NCBI RefSeq assembly: GCF_001403615.1
Contig: NZ_LN879453.1
Coordinates: forward strand, 193,624 to 257,623
Direction of reading: 5' to 3'
Source of the DNA: Desnuesiella massiliensis
GTDB lineage: Bacteria; Bacillota; Clostridia; Clostridiales; Clostridiaceae
DNA length: 64,000 nt
In this document: positions 26,567 to 35,688 of the stretch, piece by piece
How positions within the stretch are numbered: position 1 is the first letter of the stretch
Layout of the letters: each line of letters begins with the position of its first letter
Notes under the pieces: generated by a model
Seen by the model: the letters and a program-made list of their open reading frames with translations, nothing else
What the model was told of the DNA's origin: nothing
The model's database searches: none
Program-made: the position numbers and the translations under genes

Positions 26567-28457
26567 TTTAATTTATTATCTACCTAAACACGAACATTCT
26601 AAAGAATCTATTAAAAAAATCTTAGAAGAACATCCTGAGATTAAATTTGTGTCCTTAGTTGGTATAGATTTATCAGGTAATGATACTGACGAAAAAATTC
26701 CAATTTCAGTCTTTATAGAAGATTTAGATACTTTCCTAACCGGTGCCGCTGTTCAAACCGACGGTTCTTCTGTTGTCCTCCCCGGAATTGCAACCCTTAA
26801 TAATGCTAAAGTTGATATGATAGCTGATGTCGATTGTACTTGGTTCGTTGATTATAATTTCGAGCACATAGATCCTATTTCTCAAAAGCCTGTAGGTTCT
26901 TTAAGAATTCCTTGCTTCCTATATCACGAAAATAAGCCTGTAGATTCAAGGCATATTTTAAAGAGATCCATTGAATATTTTAAGTCTACTCTATTAAAAT
27001 CATTTAAAAATAATCCTAAAGCCTTAGACACATATAATATAAGATTTGAAGATATAGAGGATGTCGTTGCAACTTCAGCCACAGAACTTGAGTTTTGGGT
27101 TAAGACCCCTAATGATAAAGCTCAAGTTGAAGAGTTATCTACTTCTCAAGTGTTACAAGAGCAATATTGGACTAGAACAAAGGGTTCTGTAAGAACTGCT
27201 CTAGAAGAATCTTTAATGATGATGGAAAGATACGGACTGGAACCTGAAATGGGTCATAAGGAAGTTGGAGGAGTTAAAGCTAAAATAGATGAATCAGGAA
27301 AATTAACTCATATAATGGAGCAATTAGAGATAGATTGGAAATTCTCAGATGCTATTCAAGCCGCAGATAATGAGCTATTTGTTAGAACCTTAGTGAAAGA
27401 GACCTTTAGAAGAAATGGGCTAGAAGTTACATTCCTAGCTAAACCCATTGAAGGGGTTGCCGGTAGTGGAGAACATGTTCACGTAGGCATGGCTCTTAAA
27501 TTGAGGAACGGAAAAAGAATCAATCTATTCACGGCCACTAAAGATCATTTCCTAAGCCCCATAGGCTATGGTGCTATTATGGGAGTTTTAAAGAATTACG
27601 AGGTTATAAATCCATTTATTTCCGCTACTAACGACTCTTTAAGAAGGCTAAAGCCTGGATTTGAAGCTCCAATATGTATAGTTACCTCCTTAGGAATAAG
27701 TACTGCAGTGCCATCAAGAAATAGAACTATTCTTATAGGTCTAATAAGAGATACCCAAAACCCAATGGCCACAAGGTTTGAACTTAGATCACCAAATCCA
27801 CACACTAACACTTATCTTGCTATAACAGTATTATATATGTCCATGGCAGATGGAGTTAGTTATGCTATAGAAAATAATAAATCTGAGGATGAACTTCTCA
27901 GAGAACTTTCAAAGAAACCTGGTGAAGAAGCTGATTACCTAGAAAAAAATAGAGCCTATAGATCAGAAGAAGATGTTTTTGAACATTATACAGAGGAAGA
28001 AAGAAATAGCTACTTCGGTAAAGCTCCTGCTACTATTTATGAAAATCTTTCTGCCTTTGATGCCTATAAAGAAAAGCTAGAAGTATTGAAAAAAGAAGAT
28101 GTTTTTACTGATGCATTGATAAACAGCTTCAGGATTGCAGTTACAAAGAGATGGTTAACTGAAATCAGCAATAGGATAATCAATAATTATACTGATGAGA
28201 TTCGTTCTTTTAAAATGCTTCATTGTGTAGAAAAAGCTTTGGATTTGGACGTATCAAATTGGATGGGAGTAAATGAGCTTAGATACTATATAATGAAAGA
28301 CAGCTATAGTACCAGGAGCCTATTTACACGCATCAAGGAAGCTATAGCCAGCAACAAACTAGAAAGGGTTTCTGAGCTTCAATTAGAGCTTGATTCTAAA
28401 ATGACAGTTTTAAGAAACTTGTATATAAGCTATAAGAAGAACTTGCTTGATATATAA
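26556..28457 (+). CDS. glnA: Glutamine synthetase (long clostridial type)
   Basis: 633 aa, much longer than the usual 440-470 aa of GSI. The N-terminal beta-grasp segment (FVSLVGIDLSGNDTDEKIPI) and the catalytic domain with VAGSGEHVHVGM, INPFISATNDSLRRLKPG and ATRFELRSPNPHTNTYLA are clear. The C-terminal 190 residues are mostly helical and charged. It would join ammonia and glutamate to make glutamine; members this long are poorly characterised and may be GS-like. I chose ATG 26556 because MLNDLIYYLP starts the conserved part; ATG 26535 lacks a ribosome site. Confidence 0.8.
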   Translation: MLNDLIYYLPKHEHSKESIKKILEEHPEIKFVSLVGIDLSGNDTDEKIPISVFIEDLDTFLTGAAVQTDGSSVVLPGIATLNNAKVDMIADVDCTWFVDYNFEHIDPISQKPVGSLRIPCFLYHENKPVDSRHILKRSIEYFKSTLLKSFKNNPKALDTYNIRFEDIEDVVATSATELEFWVKTPNDKAQVEELSTSQVLQEQYWTRTKGSVRTALEESLMMMERYGLEPEMGHKEVGGVKAKIDESGKLTHIMEQLEIDWKFSDAIQAADNELFVRTLVKETFRRNGLEVTFLAKPIEGVAGSGEHVHVGMALKLRNGKRINLFTATKDHFLSPIGYGAIMGVLKNYEVINPFISATNDSLRRLKPGFEAPICIVTSLGISTAVPSRNRTILIGLIRDTQNPMATRFELRSPNPHTNTYLAITVLYMSMADGVSYAIENNKSEDELLRELSKKPGEEADYLEKNRAYRSEEDVFEHYTEEERNSYFGKAPATIYENLSAFDAYKEKLEVLKKEDVFTDALINSFRIAVTKRWLTEISNRIINNYTDEIRSFKMLHCVEKALDLDVSNWMGVNELRYYIMKDSYSTRSLFTRIKEAIASNKLERVSELQLELDSKMTVLRNLYISYKKNLLDI

Positions 28458-28464
28458 GAAAGGC

Positions 28465-28540
28465 AACGAAAGTCGCTTTTTTTAATACGCAGTTCACAAT
28501 GCACAATTGTTGTGTCTCAACTTTTATTTAAATTCATATA
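28465..28540. repeat. Dispersed repeat fragment, also at 32451-32640
   Basis: GTCGCTTTTTTTAATACGCA, then GTTCACAATGCACAATTG and CAACTTTTATTTA. The same start and end sequences flank the longer copy after the second HD-GYP gene, suggesting an internal deletion derivative. The start overlaps the terminator region of glutamine synthetase. Confidence 0.5.
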
Positions 28541-28572
28541 ATATACAAACAAATATTTTAAGGAGTATACTT

Positions 28573-28938
28573 ATGAATTTAAAATATACTTTTTCTAACA
28601 TCACCAAGACCATAAGCAATGAAACTAAAAATACAATAAAAAAATCTGAAAAGTTAATAGAAATATCTAAAATAAATATTACAATCTCTAATCATAAACA
28701 GCAGCTAGATGAACTATATAAAAAATTAGGAAGAAAGCTTTATAAAAATAGTAAGTCCTCGGACTATAGCGATGATTCTATAAGAAAGCTTTTCCATAGT
28801 ATAGATGAAGAGAAAGAATTAGTAAAAGGTCTATATAAAACCTTGGATGAATTAAAGGATAAAAAGCATTGCAAAAGGTGTAATTTTAAGATGTCTAAGG
28901 ATTCTCAGTACTGTCCAAATTGTGGTGGCAAACAATAA
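28573..28938 (+). CDS. Small coiled-coil zinc-ribbon protein
   Basis: 121 aa. The first 95 residues are charged and helical, with likely coiled coil (ISNHKQQLDELYKKLGRKLY). The C-terminus is a rubredoxin-like zinc ribbon (CKRCNF and CPNCGG). ATG 28573 follows AAGGAG; the longer in-frame start has none. Cytoplasmic, with no hydrophobic segment. Function unknown; similar proteins are common in clostridia. Confidence 0.7.
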   Translation: MNLKYTFSNITKTISNETKNTIKKSEKLIEISKINITISNHKQQLDELYKKLGRKLYKNSKSSDYSDDSIRKLFHSIDEEKELVKGLYKTLDELKDKKHCKRCNFKMSKDSQYCPNCGGKQ

Positions 28939-28953
28939 ATCTCAAAGTACAAT

Positions 28954-29000
28954 AAAAAATAACTAGTCAGATATACTAATAAACTGACTAGTTATTTTTT
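28954..29000. repeat. Palindromic element of the AATAACTAGT family (short form)
   Basis: A perfect 17-bp inverted repeat (AAAAAATAACTAGTCAG and its complement) with a 13-nt loop between two convergent genes. The A- and T-runs outside the stem make it a plausible bidirectional terminator. Confidence 0.8.
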
Positions 29001-29009
29001 TACTATATA

Positions 29010-30470
29010 TTAAAATACATATTCTCCATCTTTAATTAAAAGCTCTGATACTTCTTTTAGCTGGTTCAGTAATTTTATCATATTTAATGATAATTCCTTG
29101 GCTCTTTTCACTTCTGTGTTGGCCATGGTACTATCCTTATGTTTTATATGAGATAAGACCTTTGCTCCCAAGGAATGAAGTTCATTATGAATAGGATCTA
29201 TGCTATGCCATATAGGCTTAACTCTTTCATTAGAAGGTCTAACTGAATGATAGAAATGACCAAAGCCACATTTTGTTGAGTCAATATGTAATGGTCTAAC
29301 CTCCATCTCAGCCACCATGGTTTCCAAATTTGTTACCCATTTTTTGTGAGCTTCTACAGCTGTATCTATGGCCCCTTCAAAATCTCTATTTTCTAGTTTA
29401 AAATAGTCCTCTGTGGTAACATTATTAGTAAGCTTATTCACAAAAGTTAGCTCATCGTCAATAGCTCCAATTTCCTCTCCCAGCTGTTTAGCTAGGACTG
29501 CTTTTTTTTCTAGCAGCATCACTGTAGAGTTAGCCTTCTCAATGCCTTTTACCACTATTTCCATGCTAGCATTTACCTCTTGGCTAGAAGCACTTATTTG
29601 CTCCATGCTTGCACTAATAGTATGAACTGACATATTCATGCTATTAACAAAATCCTTACTTTTCGAAAATCCAGCTGCTACCTCTTCTGTATGCTTAGCT
29701 ACATCTTCTATAAGTTCTGCTGTATACTCTGCACTGTCCTTACTTCTAATAGAAGCTTCCTCTACCTTTAGCATATAATCATTTAAACTTATAAGTTTTT
29801 CTTTTGTATTATCAGAAAGCTTTCTTACCTCTTCAGCTACCACTGTAAAGCCTTTTCCATTTTCTCCTGCTCTTGCAGCTTCTATAGCAGCATTAAGAGC
29901 TAGAAGATTTGTCTGATAAGCTACCTCTTGTATACTATTTACTATTGCCTTCATATTTGTAATCAATTGCGATAAGTCCCCTATATCTACCTTCATATTA
30001 TTAGCTGTTCCTATAACTGATGCATTTACTTCTGATATTTTTTTTATACTATCTTCATTTTTGGTTATCATCTCTAACAAGTGACTAGTATCTGAAGATA
30101 TGCTTTCCATGACCCTGACATTTTCTTCTATAGCTCCAGCAACCTCTTCCATGCTAGCATTAGTCTCTTCCACTGAGGCTATCATTAATTCTGAAGAGCT
30201 CCCTAGCTCCTTTGAAGTATCCATAAGTTCACCTGAAAAATGAGAAAGTTCTAAGTTAAAATTGCTTATCTTTGTATTTACCTTGAGTATTTCTTTTATT
30301 ATAGCATTAACATTAGGAGAAACTACCTTTAAGCTCTTTGCCATCTTGGCAATTTTTCTTATACTATTCTTACTAGGAACTTGCTGGAGCTTTCCCAGCT
30401 TTTCCATATCATTGTTATCAAAGCTAGTTAAAATATCCTCTAGCTTCTTCTCTAGACTCGTGTTAAACAT
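29010..30470 (-). CDS. Cytoplasmic chemoreceptor with C-terminal CZB zinc-binding domain
   Basis: 486 aa without membrane segments. The signalling domain (about 75-330) contains the hairpin tip near [21 protein letters not shown]. The C-terminal 120 residues fit a CZB domain: KWVTNLE with its His, [24 protein letters not shown]. These Cys/His residues bind zinc and respond to hypochlorous acid or zinc in characterised members. The N-terminal region lacks a recognised sensor. A second chemoreceptor unlinked to che genes in this window. Confidence 0.88.
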   Translation of the reverse strand: MFNTSLEKKLEDILTSFDNNDMEKLGKLQQVPSKNSIRKIAKMAKSLKVVSPNVNAIIKEILKVNTKISNFNLELSHFSGELMDTSKELGSSSELMIASVEETNASMEEVAGAIEENVRVMESISSDTSHLLEMITKNEDSIKKISEVNASVIGTANNMKVDIGDLSQLITNMKAIVNSIQEVAYQTNLLALNAAIEAARAGENGKGFTVVAEEVRKLSDNTKEKLISLNDYMLKVEEASIRSKDSAEYTAELIEDVAKHTEEVAAGFSKSKDFVNSMNMSVHTISASMEQISASSQEVNASMEIVVKGIEKANSTVMLLEKKAVLAKQLGEEIGAIDDELTFVNKLTNNVTTEDYFKLENRDFEGAIDTAVEAHKKWVTNLETMVAEMEVRPLHIDSTKCGFGHFYHSVRPSNERVKPIWHSIDPIHNELHSLGAKVLSHIKHKDSTMANTEVKRAKELSLNMIKLLNQLKEVSELLIKDGEYVF

Positions 30471-30526
30471 ACTCTCATCCCATCCCTTAAAAATTATAAA
30501 ATTAGCTACTTTTGAAGATATCTTAT

Positions 30527-31114
30527 TTAAAAGTATTTTTCATCCTTACTAATCCATCTAGTCTTTTCTCTAAAATCAGTTCTCTTTCTTTCCTTCTTAT
30601 GGTCCTCTGGATATCCTATATAAATTAATGCAAGAATCTCATCCTTTTCAGTTAATCCGAAAAGTTCTTTCATTTTGCTATGATAAATTGCAGTACCAGT
30701 CTTCCAGTAAGCCCCTAATCCTTCTGATTGAGCCATAATAAGAATATTTTCTACAGCAGCATAAACGGCCCCTAATTCCTCCAATGGAATTACTCTATCC
30801 CTATTGGTAATCTCAGCAGCTACAGCCATAATTATAGGTGCTCTAAAAGCCTTCTCTTCTTCTTTTTTCAATTTTTTTAAGCTTTCTTCCGAATTTATAT
30901 CCTCCATACCCTCTTTAGCAATTTCCACTAAAGCTCTAGACAGCGGTTTTCTACCCTCTCCACTTAAAATAAAAAACCTCCAAGGTTCTGTTAAAAATCT
31001 ATTAGGTGCCCATATAGCAGCTTCCAGTAGCCTTTCAATAATTTCTTTTGGTACCTCTTCGTCTTTAACCTTAGCTATACTTTCTCTGGACTTTATAAGA
31101 GAAAGAACATCCAT
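30527..31114 (-). CDS. Nitroreductase-family FMN oxidoreductase
   Basis: 195 aa. N-terminal [12 protein letters not shown] and [19 protein letters not shown] match the FMN-binding region of the nitroreductase family; the C-terminal half has GLGAYWKTG and IYIGYP. It would use NAD(P)H to reduce nitro or quinone compounds. The substrate cannot be told from sequence. ATG 31114 sits 6 bp after GAGGTG; the longer starts overlap that site. Single gene. Confidence 0.85.
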   Translation of the reverse strand: MDVLSLIKSRESIAKVKDEEVPKEIIERLLEAAIWAPNRFLTEPWRFFILSGEGRKPLSRALVEIAKEGMEDINSEESLKKLKKEEEKAFRAPIIMAVAAEITNRDRVIPLEELGAVYAAVENILIMAQSEGLGAYWKTGTAIYHSKMKELFGLTEKDEILALIYIGYPEDHKKERKRTDFREKTRWISKDEKYF

Positions 31115-31336
31115 ATCCATCACCTCTCACTAATATTAATTATTAATTACATTTTAATTGCAATCAATTTATTTATCAATAATATAATACTCAATTAAAT
31201 TATTTTTATTTCAATAATTATATAGATTAATATATTAATGAATAGTATAATTTTTATAGAGTTCTAATTTTATTGATGCATATACTTAATCATTAAAATT
31301 AGATATTTATATATTCAAGCAACGGGGTGTATTAAG

Positions 31337-32434
31337 ATGCGACTTGTTCCCATAGAATGCGCAAAGGAGGGCTCCTATCTAGCAAAAACCATTTTTGATG
31401 ATGATGGCAGAGCATTATTAAGAGAAGGAGTAAGATTAACTGATAATCTCTTAAAACGAATTAAAGGTATTCATGTATATAGCATTTATATAATTGATGA
31501 ATACAGCGAAAGCGAAATAGAAGATATTATAAAGCCTGAGTTAAGGCTCAAAGCTGTAAAAAGCATAAAAGAAACTTTTTCTACCTTAGAAAAATTCACT
31601 CAATCTTCTCAAAAATCAAATTCCTTAATAAAAGAGCGAGAGGGTTATTTCAAATCTATTAGCCAACTAGCAGAAGAGATCATGGAAGAAATTCTTTCTC
31701 AAAAGAACGTTATGATAAGCCTTGTGGATATAAAAAGCATGGATAACTACACTTACCAGCATTGTGTAAACGTGGCTGTTTTATCTTTAGTTCTTGGTAT
31801 ACAGCTGCAGATGAACAAGTATGACTTATTAGACCTTTGCATAGGAGCATTAGTTCATGATATAGGCAAAGCTTTTATTCCTAAAGAAATCTTATTAAAG
31901 CCTGCACCTCTTTCAGATGAGGAATTTAAAATTGCCCAACAGCATACTAATAAAGGCTATGAATACTTAAGAGGCGTCTTAGATATTTCTTCAAAATCTA
32001 GGATTGTTGCTCTTCAACATCATGAAAGGGTGGACGGTAAAGGTTATCCCGAAAAGAGAAAGGGAAATGAAATCAACTATTTAGCAAGGATTGTAGCTAT
32101 TGCAGATGTATACGATGCTCTAACTTCTGATAGACCTTATAGAAGAGCCCTTAGTCCTAACGAAGCCATGGAGTATATTATGGCAAACTCTAATATGCAT
32201 TTTGATTTTGCAATGGTTAAGGCATTTTCAAAGGCAATAGTTCCATATCCAAAAGGTACTATTGTTAGACTAAGCAATAGTGAAGTTGCTCTAGTGGGAG
32301 ACACTCTTCCTAATTATCCTTTAAGACCAAATTTAAAAATAATAAAAAGTGAAGATGAAAGCAGGATAGGTCTAGAAATAAGTCTTATAGAAAGTTTATC
32401 CTTAGTTATATCTGGTGTGCAGTATAATATATGA
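31337..32434 (+). CDS. HD-GYP domain protein (soluble c-di-GMP phosphodiesterase)
   Basis: 365 aa, no membrane segment. An N-terminal DUF3391-like region (about 1-60) and linker precede HD-GYP (about 135-310): HDIGKAFIPKEIL, LQHHERVDGKGYPEKRKG and ADVYDALTSDRPYR. The HD residues, following His pair and GYP are intact. RBS GGGGTG. Unlike the 20-kb paralogue it has no extracellular sensor. The 220 bp upstream is extremely A+T-rich. Confidence 0.87.
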   Translation: MRLVPIECAKEGSYLAKTIFDDDGRALLREGVRLTDNLLKRIKGIHVYSIYIIDEYSESEIEDIIKPELRLKAVKSIKETFSTLEKFTQSSQKSNSLIKEREGYFKSISQLAEEIMEEILSQKNVMISLVDIKSMDNYTYQHCVNVAVLSLVLGIQLQMNKYDLLDLCIGALVHDIGKAFIPKEILLKPAPLSDEEFKIAQQHTNKGYEYLRGVLDISSKSRIVALQHHERVDGKGYPEKRKGNEINYLARIVAIADVYDALTSDRPYRRALSPNEAMEYIMANSNMHFDFAMVKAFSKAIVPYPKGTIVRLSNSEVALVGDTLPNYPLRPNLKIIKSEDESRIGLEISLIESLSLVISGVQYNI

Positions 32435-32443
32435 TAGAATTTA

Positions 32444-32471
32444 AGAAAAAGCGACGTTAGTCGCTTTTTCT
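32444..32471 (+). terminator. Intrinsic terminator after HD-GYP gene
   Basis: Perfect 12-bp stem AGAAAAAGCGAC/GTCGCTTTTTCT with a GTTA loop, 10 bp past the stop codon. Its right arm is also the start of a dispersed repeat. Confidence 0.85.
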
Positions 32472-32640
32472 AATACACAGTTCACAATTTACAATGCGCA
32501 ATAAGGGAAAACTTATGCTTTCATTGCAAAGTCGTGGCTAACCATTAGCCATGCTTTACAAACCTCTAATTTTTTCGAAGCGTAGGCGGAAAAAGGATTT
32601 CCTTTATTGTGGATTAAATAAAAGTTGTACCTCAGCTTTT
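32472..32640. repeat. MITE-like dispersed element
   Basis: About 150-170 bp without a gene. GCGCAATAAGGGAAA near 32498 and the partly complementary TTTCCTTTATTGTGG near 32600 form imperfect terminal repeats. The inner core (TTTTTTCGAAGCGTAGGCGG) matches the fragments beside IS copies 1 and 2. An inner hairpin GGCTAACCATTAGCC is visible. Ends match 28465-28540. Confidence 0.5.
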
Positions 32641-32670
32641 ATTTATAAAAAACTTAAAGAATGAAAAATA

Positions 32671-32943
32671 TTAAAGTGCTATATTATCCGTACTAAGTAT
32701 TTCATAATTATACATTTTAGTCTTAGAAAACGGATTATTATAAATTATATCCTTAGCTTCATCAAGATCCTTTGCCTTAAATATCATAGTGCCACCATTT
32801 TTGTTATATACTCCCGCGCAAAAAAGGTATCTCTTGGCATCCATATTATTTAAACAATTAATTTTGTCCTTGCTCACCTCATTTTTAAATTCTAAGTCCA
32901 TTTTATAATTTATTTTTACAAATATACCACCGTTTTTTTTCAT
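32671..32943 (-). CDS. YciI-like small protein
   Basis: 90 aa. The C-terminal half (GGTMIFKAKDLDEAKDIIYNN followed by PFSKTKMYNYEI) resembles the ferredoxin-like YciI/YCII fold. The usual His-Asp catalytic pair is not obvious. Start is uncertain: ATG 32943 follows GGGGGC and AAGGA; ATG 32973 and TTG 33006 are in frame upstream. Function unknown. Confidence 0.55.
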   Translation of the reverse strand: MKKNGGIFVKINYKMDLEFKNEVSKDKINCLNNMDAKRYLFCAGVYNKNGGTMIFKAKDLDEAKDIIYNNPFSKTKMYNYEILSTDNIAL

Positions 32944-33154
32944 TTCCTTCGTGCCCCCTATTTTTATTTTCATATATTCTGAAACAACTCTGCTGTTATA
33001 GCGCAAAACTAATTAAAGATATTTTATTAAAGTTACATGGTTAATTTACTAATTTAAATATATTCTCATATAAATAAAATTATTACTTTGTTTATATTTT
33101 TAATTATATCGAACATACGTTCTTTGGTCAATAGTTTTTATAATTATTTTTTAT

Positions 33155-33183
33155 TGACATTTTTTAAACAACATAGTATATTG
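33155..33183 (+). promoter_or_regulatory. Promoter of the Rrf2 regulator gene
   Basis: TTGACA (33155-33160), 17-bp spacer, TATATT (33178-33183). The predicted start near 33190 falls at the edge of the TATAC-N7-GTATA palindrome, fitting autorepression. Confidence 0.7.
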
Positions 33184-33188
33184 AAACT

Positions 33189-33209
33189 ATACCAAGTAAG
33201 TATACTTTT
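33189..33209 (+). promoter_or_regulatory. Probable Rrf2 operator (TATAC-N7-GTATA)
   Basis: TATACC-N5-AGTATACTTT at 33189-33209. The same motif with the same spacing occurs at 33682-33702 before cooS, with only the five central bases differing. Confidence 0.65.
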
Positions 33210-33226
33210 AATAATGGAGATTAAAT

Positions 33227-33658
33227 ATGAAAATAACACAAGAAGTTGATTATGCTTTGAGAGTGGTGCTTTATTTATCCAAAATAGGCTATGGAGAAAA
33301 GGTAGATGCAAAAACCATATCTGACCTTGAGAATATTCCACATAGATTTTTGCTGAAGCTTTTACGAAAATTAAATGCAGCAAATATAGTGAGATCTTTT
33401 AGAGGAGTACATGGTGGATATGCTTTAAATAAGTTGCCAGAAGAAATAACTATTTACGATGTAGTCCTGGCCATTGATGGACCTATTTATGTAAATAGGT
33501 GTTTAAGCGATCCAGCTAGCTGTAATATATCCAGAACAGGAGTTTGTGAGATTCATAGGGCATTATCCATGGTTCAGAATAATATTATACACGACTTAAA
33601 AAGCATAAGTTTTAAAGATCTTCTAAATAAGAGCAGTAAAATATCAATGGGGACTTAG
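33227..33658 (+). CDS. Rrf2-family Fe-S transcriptional regulator
   Basis: 143 aa. Winged-helix N-terminus (MKITQEVDYALRVVLYLS, HRFLLKLLRKLNAANIV, FRGVHGGYALNK) and the three Cys of the IscR/NsrR type (Cys92, Cys99, Cys107) expected to hold a 2Fe-2S or 4Fe-4S cluster. Such proteins sense Fe-S status, NO or redox state. Situated 73 bp upstream of cooS, with matching palindromes before each gene, so it probably controls itself and cooS. Near-perfect promoter upstream. Confidence 0.9.
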   Translation: MKITQEVDYALRVVLYLSKIGYGEKVDAKTISDLENIPHRFLLKLLRKLNAANIVRSFRGVHGGYALNKLPEEITIYDVVLAIDGPIYVNRCLSDPASCNISRTGVCEIHRALSMVQNNIIHDLKSISFKDLLNKSSKISMGT

Positions 33659-33665
33659 TCCCCAT
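33647..33665 (+). other. Hairpin over the rrf2 stop codon
   Basis: ATGGGGAC/GTCCCCAT, 8-bp perfect stem with a 3-nt loop, spanning the TAG stop. No T-run follows, so it is a poor terminator; it may modulate read-through into cooS or mRNA stability. Confidence 0.5.
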
Positions 33666-33681
33666 ATTAATGCAATAAAAT

Positions 33682-33702
33682 TATACCTTTTTAGTATACT
33701 TT
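33682..33702 (+). promoter_or_regulatory. Probable Rrf2 operator upstream of cooS
   Basis: TATACC-N5-AGTATACTTT, identical in 16 positions and in spacing to the motif at the rrf2 promoter, 30 bp before the cooS start. Confidence 0.65.
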
Positions 33703-33731
33703 ATATTCTTTCATTTTAAGGAGGCAAAAAA

Positions 33732-35615
33732 ATGTCAAACTGTAATACTTGTAATTTATGCAATTCCGCTGATAAAAATCTAACTAGCTTTATTTCTACC
33801 CTTAATGTAGAGACCTCTCATCATAGAGTAGAAAGTCAAAAGATAAAATGTGGTTTTGGACTTCAAGGGGTCTGTTGTAGGCTATGTTCTAATGGGCCCT
33901 GCAGAATAACTCCAAAATCTCCTAGAGGTATATGCGGAGCTAATGCGGATACCATTGTAGCAAGAAATTTTTTAAGAGCAGTGGCCGCTGGTTCTGGTTG
34001 CTATATACACGTAGTTGAAAATACAGCTTTAAACCTAAAAAAGGTTGGAGAAAATAACGGGGAAATAAAAGGTGAAGAAACCTTAAATAGATTAGCTCAG
34101 TTATTTGATGTTAATGAAGCTGACTTACATAAAAAAGCCATAGCTGTATCAGAAAAAGTATTATCTGATCTATATAAACCTAGATGCGATAAGATGGAAT
34201 TAGTAGAGAAAATGACTTATAGTCCTAGATTTAAAAAGTGGAAGGAACTAGATATACTACCTGGTGGTGCAAAATCCGAGGTCTTTGATGGAGTCGTAAA
34301 AACCTCAACCAACTTAAATAGCGATCCTGTAGATATGCTATTAAATTCATTAACCCTAGGAATTTCTACTGGTTTATATGGCCTTACCCTAACAAATTTA
34401 CTAAATGATGTTATGTTAGGCGAACCAGAGATTACAGCGGCAAAGGTTGGCTTAAGGGTAATAGATAAGGATTATATAAATATCATGATCACAGGTCATC
34501 AGCACTCCATGATTTTAGATTTACAAAAGGAATTAACTAATCCAGAAATCGTTGAAAAGGCAAAAACCGTGGGTGCAAAAGGCTTTAAGCTTGTAGGATG
34601 TACTTGCGTTGGACAAGATTTACAGCTTAGAGGTGTTCATTATGAGGAAGTGTTCTCAGGACACGCTGGAAATAACTTTACTAGCGAAGCTGTATTAGCT
34701 ACTGGTGGCGTGGATCTAGTAGTATCAGAATTTAACTGTACTTTACCAGGAATAGAGCCTATTGCAGAGGAGTTCATGGTAAAAATGATATGCATAGACG
34801 ATGTAGCTAAAAAGGCTAATGCAGACTTTTTATCCTATTCCTATGAGGAAAGAAGAAATATAACTAATAGAGTAGTAGATGAAGCTTTAAATAGCTATGT
34901 AAATAGAAGAGACAAAGTAGAAATTCATGTGCCCGAAGATCATGGCAATGAAGATACCATAACAGGAGTAAGTGAAGTTTCTCTAAAGAAATTCTTAGGC
35001 AACTCCTGGAAACCACTAGTTGATTTAATTACTCAAGGAAAAATAAAGGGTATTGCTGGGGTAGTTGGTTGTTCAAATCTTACTGCCATGGGACATGATG
35101 TATTTACTGTAGAACTAACTAAGGAACTAATTAAAAGAGATATAATTGTTCTATCTGCAGGTTGTTCTAGTGGAGGACTTGAAAATGTAGGCCTTATGTC
35201 ACCAAGTGCTGCTAAACTAGCAGGAGATAATCTAAAAGAAGTTTGCGAAAGTCTTGGAATACCTCCAGTACTAAATTTCGGACCCTGTCTTGCTATAGGA
35301 AGATTAGAGATTGTAGCTACAGAAATTGCTGAATTCTTAGGTATTGATATTCCTCAGTTGCCACTTATACTCTCAGCTCCTCAATGGCTTGAAGAACAAG
35401 CCTTAGCTGATGGTGCTTTTGGTCTTGCCTTAGGTTTGCCATTACACTTAGCAATACCACCGTTCATAACTGGAAGTGAAGTGGTTACAAAGGTGCTAAC
35501 AGAGGATTTAGTAAATATAACTGGCGGTCAATTAGTGTTAGAAGATGATGTAGTTAAAGCTGCAGATAGATTGGAAAAAATAATCATAGAAAAAAGAAAA
35601 GCTTTAAACCTATAA
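33732..35615 (+). CDS. cooS: Carbon monoxide dehydrogenase, catalytic subunit CooS
   Basis: 627 aa Ni-Fe CO dehydrogenase. Cys40 and Cys48 fit the intersubunit D cluster; Cys49, 52, 57 and 68 fit the B cluster. The C-cluster ligands are seen as GHQH (256-258), the Cys in GCTCVGQD (290/292), FNC (336), GCSN (447), AGC (478) and GPC (519). Three further Cys at 4, 7 and 10 are unusual. It would oxidise CO to CO2 with ferredoxin as partner. No CooF, acetyl-CoA synthase or nickel-insertion gene lies nearby. RBS AAGGAGG. Confidence 0.93.
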   Translation: MSNCNTCNLCNSADKNLTSFISTLNVETSHHRVESQKIKCGFGLQGVCCRLCSNGPCRITPKSPRGICGANADTIVARNFLRAVAAGSGCYIHVVENTALNLKKVGENNGEIKGEETLNRLAQLFDVNEADLHKKAIAVSEKVLSDLYKPRCDKMELVEKMTYSPRFKKWKELDILPGGAKSEVFDGVVKTSTNLNSDPVDMLLNSLTLGISTGLYGLTLTNLLNDVMLGEPEITAAKVGLRVIDKDYINIMITGHQHSMILDLQKELTNPEIVEKAKTVGAKGFKLVGCTCVGQDLQLRGVHYEEVFSGHAGNNFTSEAVLATGGVDLVVSEFNCTLPGIEPIAEEFMVKMICIDDVAKKANADFLSYSYEERRNITNRVVDEALNSYVNRRDKVEIHVPEDHGNEDTITGVSEVSLKKFLGNSWKPLVDLITQGKIKGIAGVVGCSNLTAMGHDVFTVELTKELIKRDIIVLSAGCSSGGLENVGLMSPSAAKLAGDNLKEVCESLGIPPVLNFGPCLAIGRLEIVATEIAEFLGIDIPQLPLILSAPQWLEEQALADGAFGLALGLPLHLAIPPFITGSEVVTKVLTEDLVNITGGQLVLEDDVVKAADRLEKIIIEKRKALNL

Positions 35616-35622
35616 TAAATAA

Positions 35623-35673
35623 AAACTTCTCTTATTTGTAAACAATAATGCATTTCACAAATAAGAGAAGTTT
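35623..35673. terminator. Bidirectional terminator between cooS and the helical protein gene
   Basis: 17-bp perfect inverted repeat (AAACTTCTCTTATTTGT and complement) with a 17-nt loop. It lies between convergent genes. Confidence 0.85.
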
Positions 35674-35688
35674 AATTGTATGCTATTA

